In this document: positions 18,585 to 30,104 of the stretch, piece after piece
How the letters are laid out: every line of letters begins with the position of its first letter
How positions within the stretch are numbered: position 1 is the stretch's first letter
Origin: Halovulum marinum
GTDB taxonomy: Bacteria > Pseudomonadota > Alphaproteobacteria > Rhodobacterales > Rhodobacteraceae
Assembly: GCF_009697225.1 (NCBI RefSeq)
Contig: NZ_WIND01000017.1
Span: forward strand, 1 to 64,000
Direction of reading: 5' to 3'
Length of the DNA: 64,000 nucleotides
Made by a program: the position numbers and the translations under genes
The notes under the pieces: model-generated
The model's input: only the letters and a program-made list of their open reading frames with translations
Database searches by the model: none
Told to the model about the DNA's origin: nothing

Positions 18585-19628
18585 GTGACCCAGGTGCAGC
18601 TCAAGGCCGTTCGCAAGCAGTTCGGCAACTTCGTCGCGATCGAGAACATCGATCTGGAGATCGCCTCGGGCGAGCTGGTGGCGCTGCTGGGCCCCTCGGG
18701 CTGCGGCAAAACCACCACCCTGCGGATGATCGCGGGGCTGGAGCAGCCGAGCAGCGGCGCGATCCTGTTCGACGGCCGCGACGTGTCCGAACAGCCGGTT
18801 CAGGACCGCAACGTCGGCATGGTGTTCCAGCGCTACGCGCTGTTCCCGCACATGACGGTCGAGAAGAACGTCGCCTTCGGCCCCAGCGTGCGCGGCGTGC
18901 CGCGCGCCGAGCTTGCCGCGCGGCTGGACGAGATCCTGGACGTCGTGCAGCTGAGCGATTTCCGCCACCGCTTTCCGGCGCAGCTGTCGGGCGGGCAGAT
19001 GCAGCGCGTCGCCATCGCGCGCACGCTGATCACCAAGCCCTCGGTGCTGATGATGGACGAGCCGCTGGCGAACCTGGACACCAAGCTGCGCGGCGAGATG
19101 CGGCGCTTCATCCGCGATCTGCAGCAGCGGTTCGGGATCACCACGATCTTCGTGACCCACGACCAGGTCGAGGCGATGGAGCTGGCCGACCGCGTGGCGG
19201 TGATCTTCAACGGTCACCTGGCGCAGTACGACACGCCCGACCGGCTGTACCGTCAGCCGGCCAGCCTGGACGTGGCCGACTTCATGGGCGCGAGCAACAT
19301 CGTGCCCGGCCTGCTGACATCCGACGACCTGGCGAAAACCGGCGTCGGCGAGATCCGCGTTGCGCCGCGCCGGACATTCTCGGCCGGGGACAAGGTGCAG
19401 GTGATGCTGCGCAGCGAGGCGATCGACCTGATGACCGAACAGCCCGCCACCGGCGGCGTGCCCGGCAAGATCGTCGCCCGCGACTTCTTCGGCGCCAGCG
19501 TCAGCTACAGCGTCGATTGCGGGGAACACCGGATCAACGTCAGCGAGCAGGCCCGCCGCCTGGTCGACGTCGGTGCGCCGGTCTGGCTGGACATCGCCCC
19601 CGAGCGGGTCTGGCTGCTGAGAAACTGA
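18585..19628 (+). CDS. ABC transporter ATP-binding protein
   Basis: 347 residues of the spermidine/thiamine/sugar importer ATPase type. Walker A GPSGCGKTT, Q-loop MVFQRYALFPHMTV, signature LSGGQMQRVAIA, Walker B VLMMDEPLANLD, and switch His in FVTHDQ are intact. A C-terminal TOBE-like domain begins near residue 240. GTG start at 18585 behind GGGAGG. With the following binding protein and two permeases it makes a complete importer. Confidence 0.9.
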   Translation: MTQVQLKAVRKQFGNFVAIENIDLEIASGELVALLGPSGCGKTTTLRMIAGLEQPSSGAILFDGRDVSEQPVQDRNVGMVFQRYALFPHMTVEKNVAFGPSVRGVPRAELAARLDEILDVVQLSDFRHRFPAQLSGGQMQRVAIARTLITKPSVLMMDEPLANLDTKLRGEMRRFIRDLQQRFGITTIFVTHDQVEAMELADRVAVIFNGHLAQYDTPDRLYRQPASLDVADFMGASNIVPGLLTSDDLAKTGVGEIRVAPRRTFSAGDKVQVMLRSEAIDLMTEQPATGGVPGKIVARDFFGASVSYSVDCGEHRINVSEQARRLVDVGAPVWLDIAPERVWLLRN

Positions 19629-19681
19629 TCGATACGACCTGACGGCCGTTGGCCGGTCCAACAACACCCAGGAGGAAAACC

Positions 19682-21031
19682 ATGAACAGATCTGCCGCTT
19701 TCGCCAGCCTGATCGCGCTGGCCGCCGCCTCGGCCGTGCAGGCCGAAGATGCCGACAGCGCGGCGTTCCGCGACGCGTTCCTGTCGGGCGAGGCCGATTG
19801 GGCCGCCGTCGAGGCGCGGGCGCAGGAAGAGGGCACCGTCAACCTGTACTACTGGGGCGGCTCCGACCTGCTGAACGTGTGGATGGACCGCGTGGTCGCG
19901 CCGGCCCTGTCCGAGAAGGGGGTCGCGCTGAACCCGGTGCGGATCACCGGCACCAAGGATGCCGTCGACCTGGTGCTGGCCGAAAAGAACGCGGGCAAGG
20001 GCGTGGGCGAGGGCAGCGTCGACATGATCTGGCTGAACGGCGAGAACTTCGCCACGCTCAAGCGCCAGGACGCGCTGCTGGGCAGCTTCGCGCCGCTGCT
20101 GCCGAACGCCGCGAACCTGGAATGGAACCCGGACGACGAGCGCTCGCTGCTGAACCTGCGCGATTTCGGCGTCGAGACCGGCGGCGCCGAGGTGCCGTGG
20201 TCGGGCGAGCAGTACGTCTGCGCCTACAACGCCGACCGCGTCGCCGCCGAGGACGTGCCCGCGACCTTCGCGGACTTGCGCGCCTACCTCGAGGCGAACC
20301 CGGGCAAGTTCACCTATGTCAAGCCGCCGCATTATCTGGGCAACACCTTCGTCCAGCAGGCGATCTATGCCCACAACCCGGACGGCACCGGTGCCGAGCC
20401 GTTCCAGCAGTCGGTCGACCAGATCGAGGCCGGGGAACTTGCCCGCCTGATCGCGCCCGGTCTCGACTATCTGCGCGAGCTGGAGCCGCTGCTGCTGGAC
20501 GCCGCCGGCGGCACCCCGCGCTATCCCGAGGACAATGCCGCGCTGGACGGGCTGTTCCTGAACGGCGAGGTGGACTTCAACTGCAAGTTCGGCCTCTACG
20601 CCGTGGCCACGGGGCTGTCGACCGGCACCTATCCCGAGGCGGCGCAGCAGTTCGTCTTCCCCGAGGGGACGATGATCAAGAACAAGAACTACCTGGCGAT
20701 CCCGGCGAATGCGCCGAACCCGGCCGCGGCGCTGGTGCTGGCCGACTGGATGACCTCGGTCGAGGCGCAGGCGTCCAAGCTGCAGATGACCGGCATGCCC
20801 TCGGGCATCGACAGCTGGATGCTGGACGCGGCCGGCGCGCAGGCGATCGCCGACGCCTCGCCCGGGCTGGTCGGCGTGACCCAGGACGCGCTGGACGCCA
20901 ACGCCGCGCCCGACACCAACGCCACCCTGGTCGACGTGATCGAGGCGACCTGGCTGGAGTACATCGAGCGCGACAGCACCGATCCGATCGAGGCGATCGT
21001 GGCCCGCGCCTACAAGAACCTGTCGAAGTAG
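19682..21031 (+). CDS. YnjB-like extracellular solute-binding protein
   Basis: 449 residues with a signal peptide (residues 1-22, ending VQAED). The mature part resembles YnjB-type binding proteins: VNLYYWGGSDLLNVWMD, VDMIWLNGENFATLK, and the late YIERDSTDPIEAI. These are fold type II proteins for mostly unknown solutes, related to iron/polyamine/thiamine binders. AGGAGG precedes the ATG. Context (sugar isomerase, kinase, nucleoside hydrolase) suggests a sugar or glycosidic conjugate. Confidence 0.8.
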   Translation: MNRSAAFASLIALAAASAVQAEDADSAAFRDAFLSGEADWAAVEARAQEEGTVNLYYWGGSDLLNVWMDRVVAPALSEKGVALNPVRITGTKDAVDLVLAEKNAGKGVGEGSVDMIWLNGENFATLKRQDALLGSFAPLLPNAANLEWNPDDERSLLNLRDFGVETGGAEVPWSGEQYVCAYNADRVAAEDVPATFADLRAYLEANPGKFTYVKPPHYLGNTFVQQAIYAHNPDGTGAEPFQQSVDQIEAGELARLIAPGLDYLRELEPLLLDAAGGTPRYPEDNAALDGLFLNGEVDFNCKFGLYAVATGLSTGTYPEAAQQFVFPEGTMIKNKNYLAIPANAPNPAAALVLADWMTSVEAQASKLQMTGMPSGIDSWMLDAAGAQAIADASPGLVGVTQDALDANAAPDTNATLVDVIEATWLEYIERDSTDPIEAIVARAYKNLSK

Positions 21032-21097
21032 TCGGCAGCGCGGCCGCCGCCCCTCCCTGCGGCGGCCGCACCCTTTTCCCGAACCGGAGACCCCCGG

Positions 21098-22039
21098 ATG
21101 TCCGCTTCCTCGCCGGCAGTGCCCGACCCCGCCGACGCAGCACTGCGCGGCCCGAGCGCGCGCGAGCGCCGCGCGCGGGTCTGGCAGATGGTGCAGCTTG
21201 CCCCGATCATGGCCGTGCTGGTGCTGCTGTTCGGCGGCGCGCTGGTGCTGGCGGTGCTCCAGTCGCTGGGCTTCGCGCCGTGGTTCGGCGTCAACACCTT
21301 TCCCGACTTCGGCTATTTCGGCGCGCTCTGGGGCTCGTCGACGTTCTGGGTCTCGCTGGGGCTGACGCTGTACTACGCCACCGTCTCGACGGCGATCGCG
21401 CTGGTGTTCGGCGTGCTGCTGGCGCTGGCGCTGGTCAAGATCTTTCCGGGCAAGACCTTCTACAAGTACCTCTACAAGCTGCCGCTGATGATCCCCTATA
21501 CCGTCGGCATCGCGCTGGCGGTGCTGATGCTGTCCAACGGCGGGATGCTGTCGCGGCTGGCCGCCTTTGCCGGCCTGATCGACGACCCGGCGCAGTTTCC
21601 GCAGATCCTGAAGACCCACTACGGCTGGGGCATCATCGCCGTCTATGTCTGGAAGCAGACGCCGTTCATCACCTTGGCGGTCTATGCCGTGCTGCTGGGC
21701 ATCGGCCGCGAGACCGAGGAGGCCGCGGCGATCCTGGGCGCGAACCGGCGCACGATCTTCTTCCGGGTGACGCTGCCGCAGATCCTGCCCGGCGTGGTAT
21801 CCTCGACGCTGATCTGCTTCGCCTTCAACGTCGGCGCCTTCGAGGCGCCGTTCATCCTGGGCGGCGGCTTTCCGGACACGCTGCCGGTGGTCGCCTGGCG
21901 CTATTTCAACGATGCGGACTACACGCTGCAGCTTCAGGGCATGGCGACGGTGGTCTCGATCGGGCTGGTCGCGGGGGTGATCCTGTTCGGCTACCTCGCC
22001 GCCTACCGCCGGTTCGAGCGCCGCATGGGGCGGAACTGA
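21098..22039 (+). CDS. ABC transporter permease 1
   Basis: 313 residues with about six membrane helices. The EAA loop that meets the ATPase is RETEEAAAILGANRRTIFFRVTLPQILPGV. YnjC-like in position and length. It lies 67 bp after the binding-protein gene and 1 bp before permease 2. Confidence 0.85.
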   Translation: MSASSPAVPDPADAALRGPSARERRARVWQMVQLAPIMAVLVLLFGGALVLAVLQSLGFAPWFGVNTFPDFGYFGALWGSSTFWVSLGLTLYYATVSTAIALVFGVLLALALVKIFPGKTFYKYLYKLPLMIPYTVGIALAVLMLSNGGMLSRLAAFAGLIDDPAQFPQILKTHYGWGIIAVYVWKQTPFITLAVYAVLLGIGRETEEAAAILGANRRTIFFRVTLPQILPGVVSSTLICFAFNVGAFEAPFILGGGFPDTLPVVAWRYFNDADYTLQLQGMATVVSIGLVAGVILFGYLAAYRRFERRMGRN

Positions 22040-22040
22040 C

Positions 22041-22901
22041 ATGGCCACGAAATCCGATACCTCGCTGTCCAGCCGGCTGTCGCCGTTCCAGAGGTTCTAC
22101 CTGATCGTCATCGCCGGGTTCATCCTGGGCCCGTTCATCCCGCTGCTGATTCAGAGCTTCGCGTTCCGCTGGGCCTGGCCCGACCTGCTGCCCGGCACCT
22201 GGTGGCTGGAGCAGCGCGGCAAGTCGATGATGCCGCTGGCCTGGGACTATGTGCTGTCGCCCTACAGCCGGGTGTGGGAGGCGACGGTGAACACCGTGGC
22301 GATCGGCCTGATCGTCACCGTGATCTGCCTCGCCATCTGCCTGCCTGCCGCCCGCGTGCTGGCGCGCGAGAAGTTCCGCGGCAAGAGCGCGTTCGAGTTC
22401 TTCCTGTCGCTGCCGCTGATCGTGCCCGAGGCCGCCATCGGCATCGCCCTGCTGATGATGTTCATCCGTCTTGGGCTGGCGGGCAGCTATGTCGGCATCA
22501 TCGTCGCCCACCTGATCCCGACCATTCCATACATGGTCCGGATGCTGACCGCGGTCTACCAGGGCCTTGGCCGCGATTTCGAGGAACAGGCGATGATCCT
22601 GGGCGCCAGCCGCTGGCAGGTGCTGCGGCTGGTGACGCTGCCGATGCTGCTGCCCGGCGTGGTCGCCGGGGCGCTGTTCACCTTCTTGGTGTCGACCAAC
22701 ATCTTCCTGCTGACGTTCTTCCTGGGGCAGGGGCAGATCGTGACGCTGCCGACGCTGCTGTTCTCGAAGATCGCCGGCGGCACGCTCGATGCCTCGGCCG
22801 CCGGCATCACCCTGATCGTCACCCTGCCGGGGATCATCCTGCTGATCATCTCGGAACGCTTCATCAAGGAAGAGGCGTTCGGCAAGGGCTTCGGAAACTG
22901 A
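22041..22901 (+). CDS. ABC transporter permease 2
   Basis: 286 residues, about six membrane helices. The EAA loop is EEQAMILGASRWQVLRLVTLPMLLPGV. It pairs with permease 1 as a heterodimer. The nucleoside hydrolase gene follows after 9 bp, within the same operon. Confidence 0.85.
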   Translation: MATKSDTSLSSRLSPFQRFYLIVIAGFILGPFIPLLIQSFAFRWAWPDLLPGTWWLEQRGKSMMPLAWDYVLSPYSRVWEATVNTVAIGLIVTVICLAICLPAARVLAREKFRGKSAFEFFLSLPLIVPEAAIGIALLMMFIRLGLAGSYVGIIVAHLIPTIPYMVRMLTAVYQGLGRDFEEQAMILGASRWQVLRLVTLPMLLPGVVAGALFTFLVSTNIFLLTFFLGQGQIVTLPTLLFSKIAGGTLDASAAGITLIVTLPGIILLIISERFIKEEAFGKGFGN

Positions 22902-22910
22902 GGAGATTCC

Positions 22911-24020
22911 ATGACCATCCCGCAAAGCGTTCTCGACCGGTTCCCGGACCTGGACGACGCCTTCGTCGAGGCCCGCCTTGGCCGCCCCGGCCCGTCGCCG
23001 CGGGTGATCATCGACACCGACACCGCGAACGAGATCGACGACCAGTACGCTCTGGCCTGGGCGCTGCTGTCGCCCGAGCGGCTGGAACTGGAGGGCGTCA
23101 CGGCGGTGCCGTTCAGCTTCGCGCATCACCGCGACGAGCTGATCGAGTCCGTCGCGGCGCTGCGGACCGCCGCCGACAGCGGCGAGGCGAAGCGGTTCAT
23201 GGGCGGGCTCGCCGGCTGGGCGCAGCGGCTGATCGACCAGGGCCGCCGCGCCGAGGACGTCAGCTTCGTCGGCCCCGAACAGGGCGCCGAGCTGTCCTAC
23301 CAGGAGATCCTGCGCGTCTACGACAAGTGCGGCGTGGCCGCGGACGGGCAGGTGCACCGCGGCTCGCCCGGCTATTTGCACAGCCTCGACGCACCGCTCG
23401 ACAGCCCCGCCGCGCGTTTCATCGTCGAGCGGGCGCGGGCCGCCGACGACCGGCCGCTCTATGTTCTCGCGATGGGCGCGCTGACCAACATCGCCTCGGC
23501 GCTGCTGATGGCGCCCGACATCGTCCGGAACATCGTCGTTGTCTGGACCTCGGGCTTCCCGTCCTACGCGCCGTTCAGCAACGCGCCGTCGCTGAACCTG
23601 GTGCAGGACCGGCTGGCCTCGCAGCTGCTGTTCGACTGCGGCGTGCCGCTGGTCTACCTGCCGGGCTACCACGTCGGCGCGCAGCTGAAACTGTCGCTGC
23701 CCGAGATGGAGCGCTTCGTGCGGGGCCGGGGCGCGATCGGCGCCTACCTGCACCATCTCTACACCCACAATCCGCTGCACGAGATGTTCGCCATCACCGG
23801 CGCCGAGACCAAGACCTGGGTGATCTGGGACGTGATCAACGTCGCCTGGCTGTTCGACGAAAGCCAGGTCTCGACGTTCATGACCCGCGCGCCGCTGCTG
23901 GACGACGGGCTGTGCTGGCAGCACCCGGCCGGCCGGCATCCGATGCTGGAGGCGTTCGATCTGAACCGCGACGCGATCTTCGAGGATCTCTACCGCGCGC
24001 TGGAGCGCGCCCCCGGCTAG
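22911..24020 (+). CDS. Inosine-uridine nucleoside hydrolase-family protein
   Basis: 369 residues. IIDTDTANEIDDQYALAWAL carries the Asp-x-Asp-x5-Asp-Asp calcium site of the family, and YVLAMGALTNIASALL and the late ETKTWVIWDVINVAWL are further conserved parts. The family cleaves N-glycosidic bonds of ribonucleosides; some members act on other ribosides. Being the last gene of the ABC operon it may release the sugar from an imported nucleoside-like conjugate. AGGAG precedes the ATG. Confidence 0.8.
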   Translation: MTIPQSVLDRFPDLDDAFVEARLGRPGPSPRVIIDTDTANEIDDQYALAWALLSPERLELEGVTAVPFSFAHHRDELIESVAALRTAADSGEAKRFMGGLAGWAQRLIDQGRRAEDVSFVGPEQGAELSYQEILRVYDKCGVAADGQVHRGSPGYLHSLDAPLDSPAARFIVERARAADDRPLYVLAMGALTNIASALLMAPDIVRNIVVVWTSGFPSYAPFSNAPSLNLVQDRLASQLLFDCGVPLVYLPGYHVGAQLKLSLPEMERFVRGRGAIGAYLHHLYTHNPLHEMFAITGAETKTWVIWDVINVAWLFDESQVSTFMTRAPLLDDGLCWQHPAGRHPMLEAFDLNRDAIFEDLYRALERAPG

Positions 24021-24134
24021 CCGCGTCGCCGGCCGCCCGGTGCGGTCCGCCCGCGCGTTGTCAACCGCCCGGCCGGCCGGTAGACACGGGATCATTGCGC
24101 GACACGCGGGACCGCGGCGCGCCCCAGCGGATGG

Positions 24135-24908
24135 ATGCAGCAGATGACCGAAGCCGTGACCGAAGCCGCGCGCACGCTTGCCGCGCGCCTGATCGACGCC
24201 CGCGAACGCGGGCAGCGCATTGCGCCGCAAGACCGGCCGGACGGGATCACCGAGGCGGACGCCTACCGGGTGCAGGCCCTGGTGGCCGAACGGTTCGGCC
24301 CGGTCGGCGGCTACAAGGTCGGCTGCACGCCCGGCAAGCCGCCGATCATGGCGCCTATCCATGCCCGGGACGTGCTGGCAGACGGCGCGCGGCTGGAGGT
24401 GCCGGGCGACGAGCCGATCGGCATCGAGCTGGAGATCGGCTTCCGGCTGGTCGCGCCGCTGCCGCCCGCGGACGCGCCGGGCCGCGCCGTACGGGCACGC
24501 GAATGCATCGAGGCGGTGCCGGTGATCGAGATCGTCCGCTCGCGCCTTTCGGCTCCGCAGCAGGCGGCGCCGCTGCTCAAGCTGGCGGACAACCAGATCA
24601 ACGGCGGACTCGTTGTGGGAACGCCGGTCCGCGACTGGTCGGGGCTGGAGCTGGCGCGGCCCTCGGCGCGGCTGCGCCTCGGCGACGAGGTGGTGCTCGA
24701 CGGCCGCGCCGAGGTGCCGGGCGGCGATGCGTTCGCCAACTTCCTGGCGCTGGCCGATCTGGTCGGCGGGCATTGCGGCGGCCTGACCCCTGGCCAGGTG
24801 GTGATCACCGGCTCGCTGAACGGCGTGCCCTGGGTGCGGGCGCCGCTCGCCGTCGCGGCCGAGATCGATGGTCTTGGCGCGGTGGCGCTGGAGCTGGTGC
24901 CGCGCTGA
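24135..24908 (+). CDS. 2-keto-4-pentenoate hydratase-family protein
   Basis: 257 residues of the FAH-related MhpD type. YKVGCTPGKPPIMAPIHARDVL begins the core, IGIELEIGFRL has the paired Glu that bind the divalent metal, and VVITGSLNGVPWVRAP closes the site. The family hydrates 2-oxopent-4-enoates or decarboxylates oxalocrotonate. No other aromatic-pathway genes are near, so a role in a 2-keto-3-deoxy acid route with the dehydratase downstream is possible. The ATG at 24144 is an alternative start. It is monocistronic by spacing (114 bp before, about 460 bp after). Confidence 0.7.
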   Translation: MQQMTEAVTEAARTLAARLIDARERGQRIAPQDRPDGITEADAYRVQALVAERFGPVGGYKVGCTPGKPPIMAPIHARDVLADGARLEVPGDEPIGIELEIGFRLVAPLPPADAPGRAVRARECIEAVPVIEIVRSRLSAPQQAAPLLKLADNQINGGLVVGTPVRDWSGLELARPSARLRLGDEVVLDGRAEVPGGDAFANFLALADLVGGHCGGLTPGQVVITGSLNGVPWVRAPLAVAAEIDGLGAVALELVPR

Positions 24909-25367
24909 TCGCAGGCGCGCCGTGCGCTTTGACGCGAAGCGCCGGCGGGACCGGCTGCAAGGGGGCCTCCGTCTCGTGCCGCCGGTGCGGGCAGATCCGC
25001 GCGATCGGGCGGGCGGCACAAGCACGTTGCTCCGCCTGATCTGCTAATATATCAGTTACCGTGCGATGCTGCCGGCGCGCGTGCGGCAGGCGGCGCGATG
25101 CGATGGCGTCCGCAGACGGCAAGGGAGAAGCATCTTGATAGTAGGGTGGGCGGCTGCCATTCGTCATGAAGCGGGCGACCGGATCCGGCCCGGTGATGAT
25201 GGCCCCGTGGATCTTCGCCGCCCGATGTCCCGAGCCGGGGCCGGCCCGGTTGATCGCACCGGATCCCGCACCGGCCCGCGTCGCCATCGCCCCTGGCCGC
25301 GGCGCCACCGCGTGCCGGTCGCCCTGATCCTGAACCGGCAGATATTCCTGTTTGCGAGGCCCGACCC
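24909..25367. other. Non-coding region before the pentonate dehydratase
   Basis: About 460 bp without a convincing gene. One AT-rich island at 25040-25060 stands out and contains CTGAT-N10-ATCAG (25036-25055), a possible operator or promoter of the dehydratase. GC-rich frames on both strands lack any family signal. Confidence 0.4.
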
Positions 25368-27098
<1,731 letters not shown>

Positions 27099-27210
27099 CC
27101 GGCGGCGGCCGGGCGGCGCGCCGCCCGATTGCGGCGCGCCGGACCGCGGGCTAGAACCCGGCCGCAAGGCCGGGGCGGTCCCGCGCCTGGACAGGGACCG
27201 GGCGGTGCGC

Positions 27211-28380
27211 ATGAGCTACGACGCGATCATCCTCGGCGCCGGCGGCGCCGGGCTTCTGGCGGCCGCCACCGCCGGGGCGGCGGGCGCGCGCGTGCTGCTG
27301 CTGGACCACGCCGACAAGCCGGGCAAGAAGATCCTGATCTCGGGCGGCGGGCGCTGCAATTTCACCAACCTTGGCACGGCGGCCGAGTGCTTCCTGTCCG
27401 AGAACCCGCATTTCGCCAAGTCCGCGCTCAGCCGCTACTCGCAGTGGGATTTCCTGGCGCTGGTCGAGGCGCACGGCATCGTCTGGCACGAGAAGACCCT
27501 GGGCCAGCTGTTCTGCGACGGCTCGGCCCGGCAGATCGTGGCGATGCTGCTGGAGGAATGCCGCCGCGGCGGCGTCGAGATCCGCCTGTCCACCCCGGTC
27601 GGCGAGATCGGCCACGCCGACGGCCGCTTCCACGTCGCCGGCGCCGAGGCGCCGCAGCTGGTGATCGCGACCGGCGGGCCGTCGATCCCGAAGATGGGCG
27701 CGACCGGGCTGGCGTACCAGATCGCCCGGCGCTTCGGGCTCGACGTGGTGACGCCGCGCCCGGCGCTGGTGCCGTTCACCCTGGGCGAGGCGGACATGCT
27801 GTTCCGCACCATCTCGGGCGTGTCCTGCCCGTCGGTCGCGCGCGTCGGCGACGTCGCCTTCGAGGAGGCGACGCTGTTCACCCACAGGGGCCTGTCCGGG
27901 CCGGCGATCCTGCAGGTGTCGTCGTACTGGTCGCCGGGCCAGCCGGTGTCGCTGAACGTGCTGGCGGACGCCGCCGGCAAGCTGCGCGAGGCGCGGCGGC
28001 GGATGCCGCGCGCGCATCTGAAGGCGGCGCTGGCCGAGCACCTGCCGACCCGCCTGGCCGAGGCGCTGGCCAGCCGCATCGGCATCGCCCGCGAGCTGGG
28101 CAACGTGGCCGACGCCGAGCTGGACCGCGCCGCCGGGATCCTGTCCGCGCTGACCTTCCATCCGACCGGCACCGAGGGCTTCGCCAAGGCCGAGGTGACC
28201 GCCGGCGGCATCAGCACCGCCGGGCTGTCCTCGAAGACGATGGCGGCGCGGGCCGTGCCCGGGCTCTACGCCATCGGCGAGGCGGTCGACGTCACCGGCT
28301 GGCTGGGCGGCTACAACTTCCAGTGGGCGTGGTCGTCGGGCGTCGCCGCCGGCCGGGCGATCGCCGCGCGCCGCGGCTGA
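27211..28380 (+). CDS. HI0933/YhiN-type NAD(P)/FAD-dependent oxidoreductase
   Basis: 389 residues. The FAD Rossmann motif is IILGAGGAGLLAAATAG, followed by the family-specific KPGKKILISGGGRCNFTN. The later GLYAIGEAVDVTGWLGGYNFQWAWSSG is the second FAD contact and the signature of this family. The physiological reaction is not known. An in-frame GTG at 27205 would add two residues. Converges on the TSUP gene with an 18-bp gap. Confidence 0.85.
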   Translation: MSYDAIILGAGGAGLLAAATAGAAGARVLLLDHADKPGKKILISGGGRCNFTNLGTAAECFLSENPHFAKSALSRYSQWDFLALVEAHGIVWHEKTLGQLFCDGSARQIVAMLLEECRRGGVEIRLSTPVGEIGHADGRFHVAGAEAPQLVIATGGPSIPKMGATGLAYQIARRFGLDVVTPRPALVPFTLGEADMLFRTISGVSCPSVARVGDVAFEEATLFTHRGLSGPAILQVSSYWSPGQPVSLNVLADAAGKLREARRRMPRAHLKAALAEHLPTRLAEALASRIGIARELGNVADAELDRAAGILSALTFHPTGTEGFAKAEVTAGGISTAGLSSKTMAARAVPGLYAIGEAVDVTGWLGGYNFQWAWSSGVAAGRAIAARRG

Positions 28381-28399
28381 GCCCGCGACCGATCCGGCG

Positions 28400-29149
28400 C
28401 TACAGCGCGAAGAACAATACGGTCATCACCAGCCCGACCGCGGTGACGAAGGTGCGCAGCAGGTCGGTGCGGACGATCCGACGGCTCTGCCGGGCGCCGA
28501 TGAAGCCGCCGAGCGCGCAGGCCGCCGACATCACCACCGCCTGCTCCCACGCGATCAGCCCGGCGGTGACGAAGGCGGCGGTCGAGACCACCGACAGCAC
28601 CGCCGAGAGCGCGCTTTTCAGCCCGTTCATGCCGTGCAGGTTGACGAACCCGAGCAGGCCGAAGGTGGCGAGCAGCATGATCCCCAGACCACCGTTGAAA
28701 TAGCCGCCATAGACCGACACGGCCAGGATCGCTGCCGCCGAGACCGCCGGCCCGGCCTGGCCCAGCCCGGCGCCGCGCGCCAGCCGCAGCAGCCGCGGCC
28801 CGGCGGCGAACAGGATCGTCGCCACCAGCAGCAGCCAGGGCACGATGCCGGTGAACGTCTCTCCGGGCGTCACGATCAGCAGCAGCGCGCCCAGCACGCT
28901 GCCCAGCGCCGAGACCACGACGATGGCGCGCAGCCCCAGGCTGCCCTCGGCGCGCATGTCGCCGCGGAACGCCCAGGCGCTGCTGAGGTAGCCGGGCAGC
29001 GCCGCCAGCGTCGCGGTCGCGTTGGCGCTGACCGGCGGCACGCCGACCCAGACCAGCGCCGGGAAGGTCAGGAAGGTGCCGCCGCCGGCGACGGCGTTCA
29101 GCAGCCCGGCCACCAGACCGGTCACGAGGAGCAACAGGATCTCGAACAA
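28400..29149 (-). CDS. TSUP-family permease (TauE/SafE type)
   Basis: 249 residues with eight hydrophobic segments. LNAVAGGGTFLTFPALVWVGVPP and the second-half counterpart VYGGYFNGGLGIMLLATFGLLG are the two family repeats. Such proteins export sulfite, sulfoacetate or related anions, though many are unassigned. Start: TTG at 29149 behind GGAGTG; no ATG or GTG in frame gives a better start. It follows the second permease gene by 88 bp and may be read through from it. Confidence 0.75.
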   Translation of the reverse strand: MFEILLLLVTGLVAGLLNAVAGGGTFLTFPALVWVGVPPVSANATATLAALPGYLSSAWAFRGDMRAEGSLGLRAIVVVSALGSVLGALLLIVTPGETFTGIVPWLLLVATILFAAGPRLLRLARGAGLGQAGPAVSAAAILAVSVYGGYFNGGLGIMLLATFGLLGFVNLHGMNGLKSALSAVLSVVSTAAFVTAGLIAWEQAVVMSAACALGGFIGARQSRRIVRTDLLRTFVTAVGLVMTVLFFAL

Positions 29150-29237
29150 CGGGGCACTCCATGCAGCCGGCGCGACGCTGCGCCTTTCATGCCCGTTCGG
29201 GCGCCGGTCTGCAATTGCATGCCGTCCCCGTGCCCGG

Positions 29238-30104
29238 TCAGAACCGGGGGCGCAGCCCCTCGACCAGCAGCGCCAGGCCGAAGCAGGTGACGACGATGGC
29301 GGCGCCGGGCATCAGCGGCAGCCACCAGCCGTGGGTGTAGAACGCCTGCCCGGTCTGGATCAGCTTGCCCCAGCTCATCGCGTTCGGGTCGGACAGGCCG
29401 AGATAGCTCAGCCCGGCCTCGGTCAGGATCGCGCCGGTGGCGACCGGCGCGGCCACCGCCAGCACCGGCCGCTGCACGTGCGGCAGCAGGTGGCGGCGCA
29501 GGATCCACGCAGGGCTGCCGCCCAGGGCCTCGGCGGCGCGGACAAACTCGCGCCCGCGCAGCGACAGCGTCTCGGCCCGGGTCAGCCGCGCCAGACCGGG
29601 CCAGGACATCAGCCCCAGCACCAGCGCCATGGTGACCGCCGAAGGCCCGAACAGCGTCAGCACCAGCAGGGCGACGAAGAACCGCGGCACGACCTGGACG
29701 AATTCGGTGAAGCGCATCAGCGCGTCGTCGATCAGGCCGCCGAAATATCCCGCGACCATGCCGATGCCGGTGCCGATGGCGCAGGCCAGCAGCGTGGCCA
29801 GCGCCGCCACGGTCAGCGAGGTGCGTGCGCCGTACACCACCCCCGACAGCAGGTCGCGGCCCAGATCGTCGGTGCCGAACGGGTGCGCCCAGCCCGGCGC
29901 CGTCAGCGCCGGCCCCGAGTTCGCGAACGGGTCAAAGGGCGCGACCAGGCCGGGCGCGATCGCCGCCGCCGCCACCGGCAGCAACAGCAGCAGCGCCGGC
30001 ACCAGCGCGCCGCGGCGGCCCGGTCGCGGCGCCGCGCCCGGCTCCGCGAGCCGGTCGCGGGGCGGCGCGTCCCGCCCGGTCCGCACCGGTGCGACGGTGG
30101 TCAT
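29238..30104 (-). CDS. DppC/NikC-type ABC permease
   Basis: 288 residues, family 5 importer permease with a charged N-terminal tail of about 30 residues and six helices. HPFGTDDLGRDLLSGVVYGARTSL is the family's hallmark; the ATPase-contact loop is EFVRAAEALGGSPAWILRRHLLPH. Its start overlaps the other permease by 4 bp. No ATP-binding gene follows, so the ATPase must come from elsewhere. Confidence 0.85.
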   Translation of the reverse strand: MTTVAPVRTGRDAPPRDRLAEPGAAPRPGRRGALVPALLLLLPVAAAAIAPGLVAPFDPFANSGPALTAPGWAHPFGTDDLGRDLLSGVVYGARTSLTVAALATLLACAIGTGIGMVAGYFGGLIDDALMRFTEFVQVVPRFFVALLVLTLFGPSAVTMALVLGLMSWPGLARLTRAETLSLRGREFVRAAEALGGSPAWILRRHLLPHVQRPVLAVAAPVATGAILTEAGLSYLGLSDPNAMSWGKLIQTGQAFYTHGWWLPLMPGAAIVVTCFGLALLVEGLRPRF

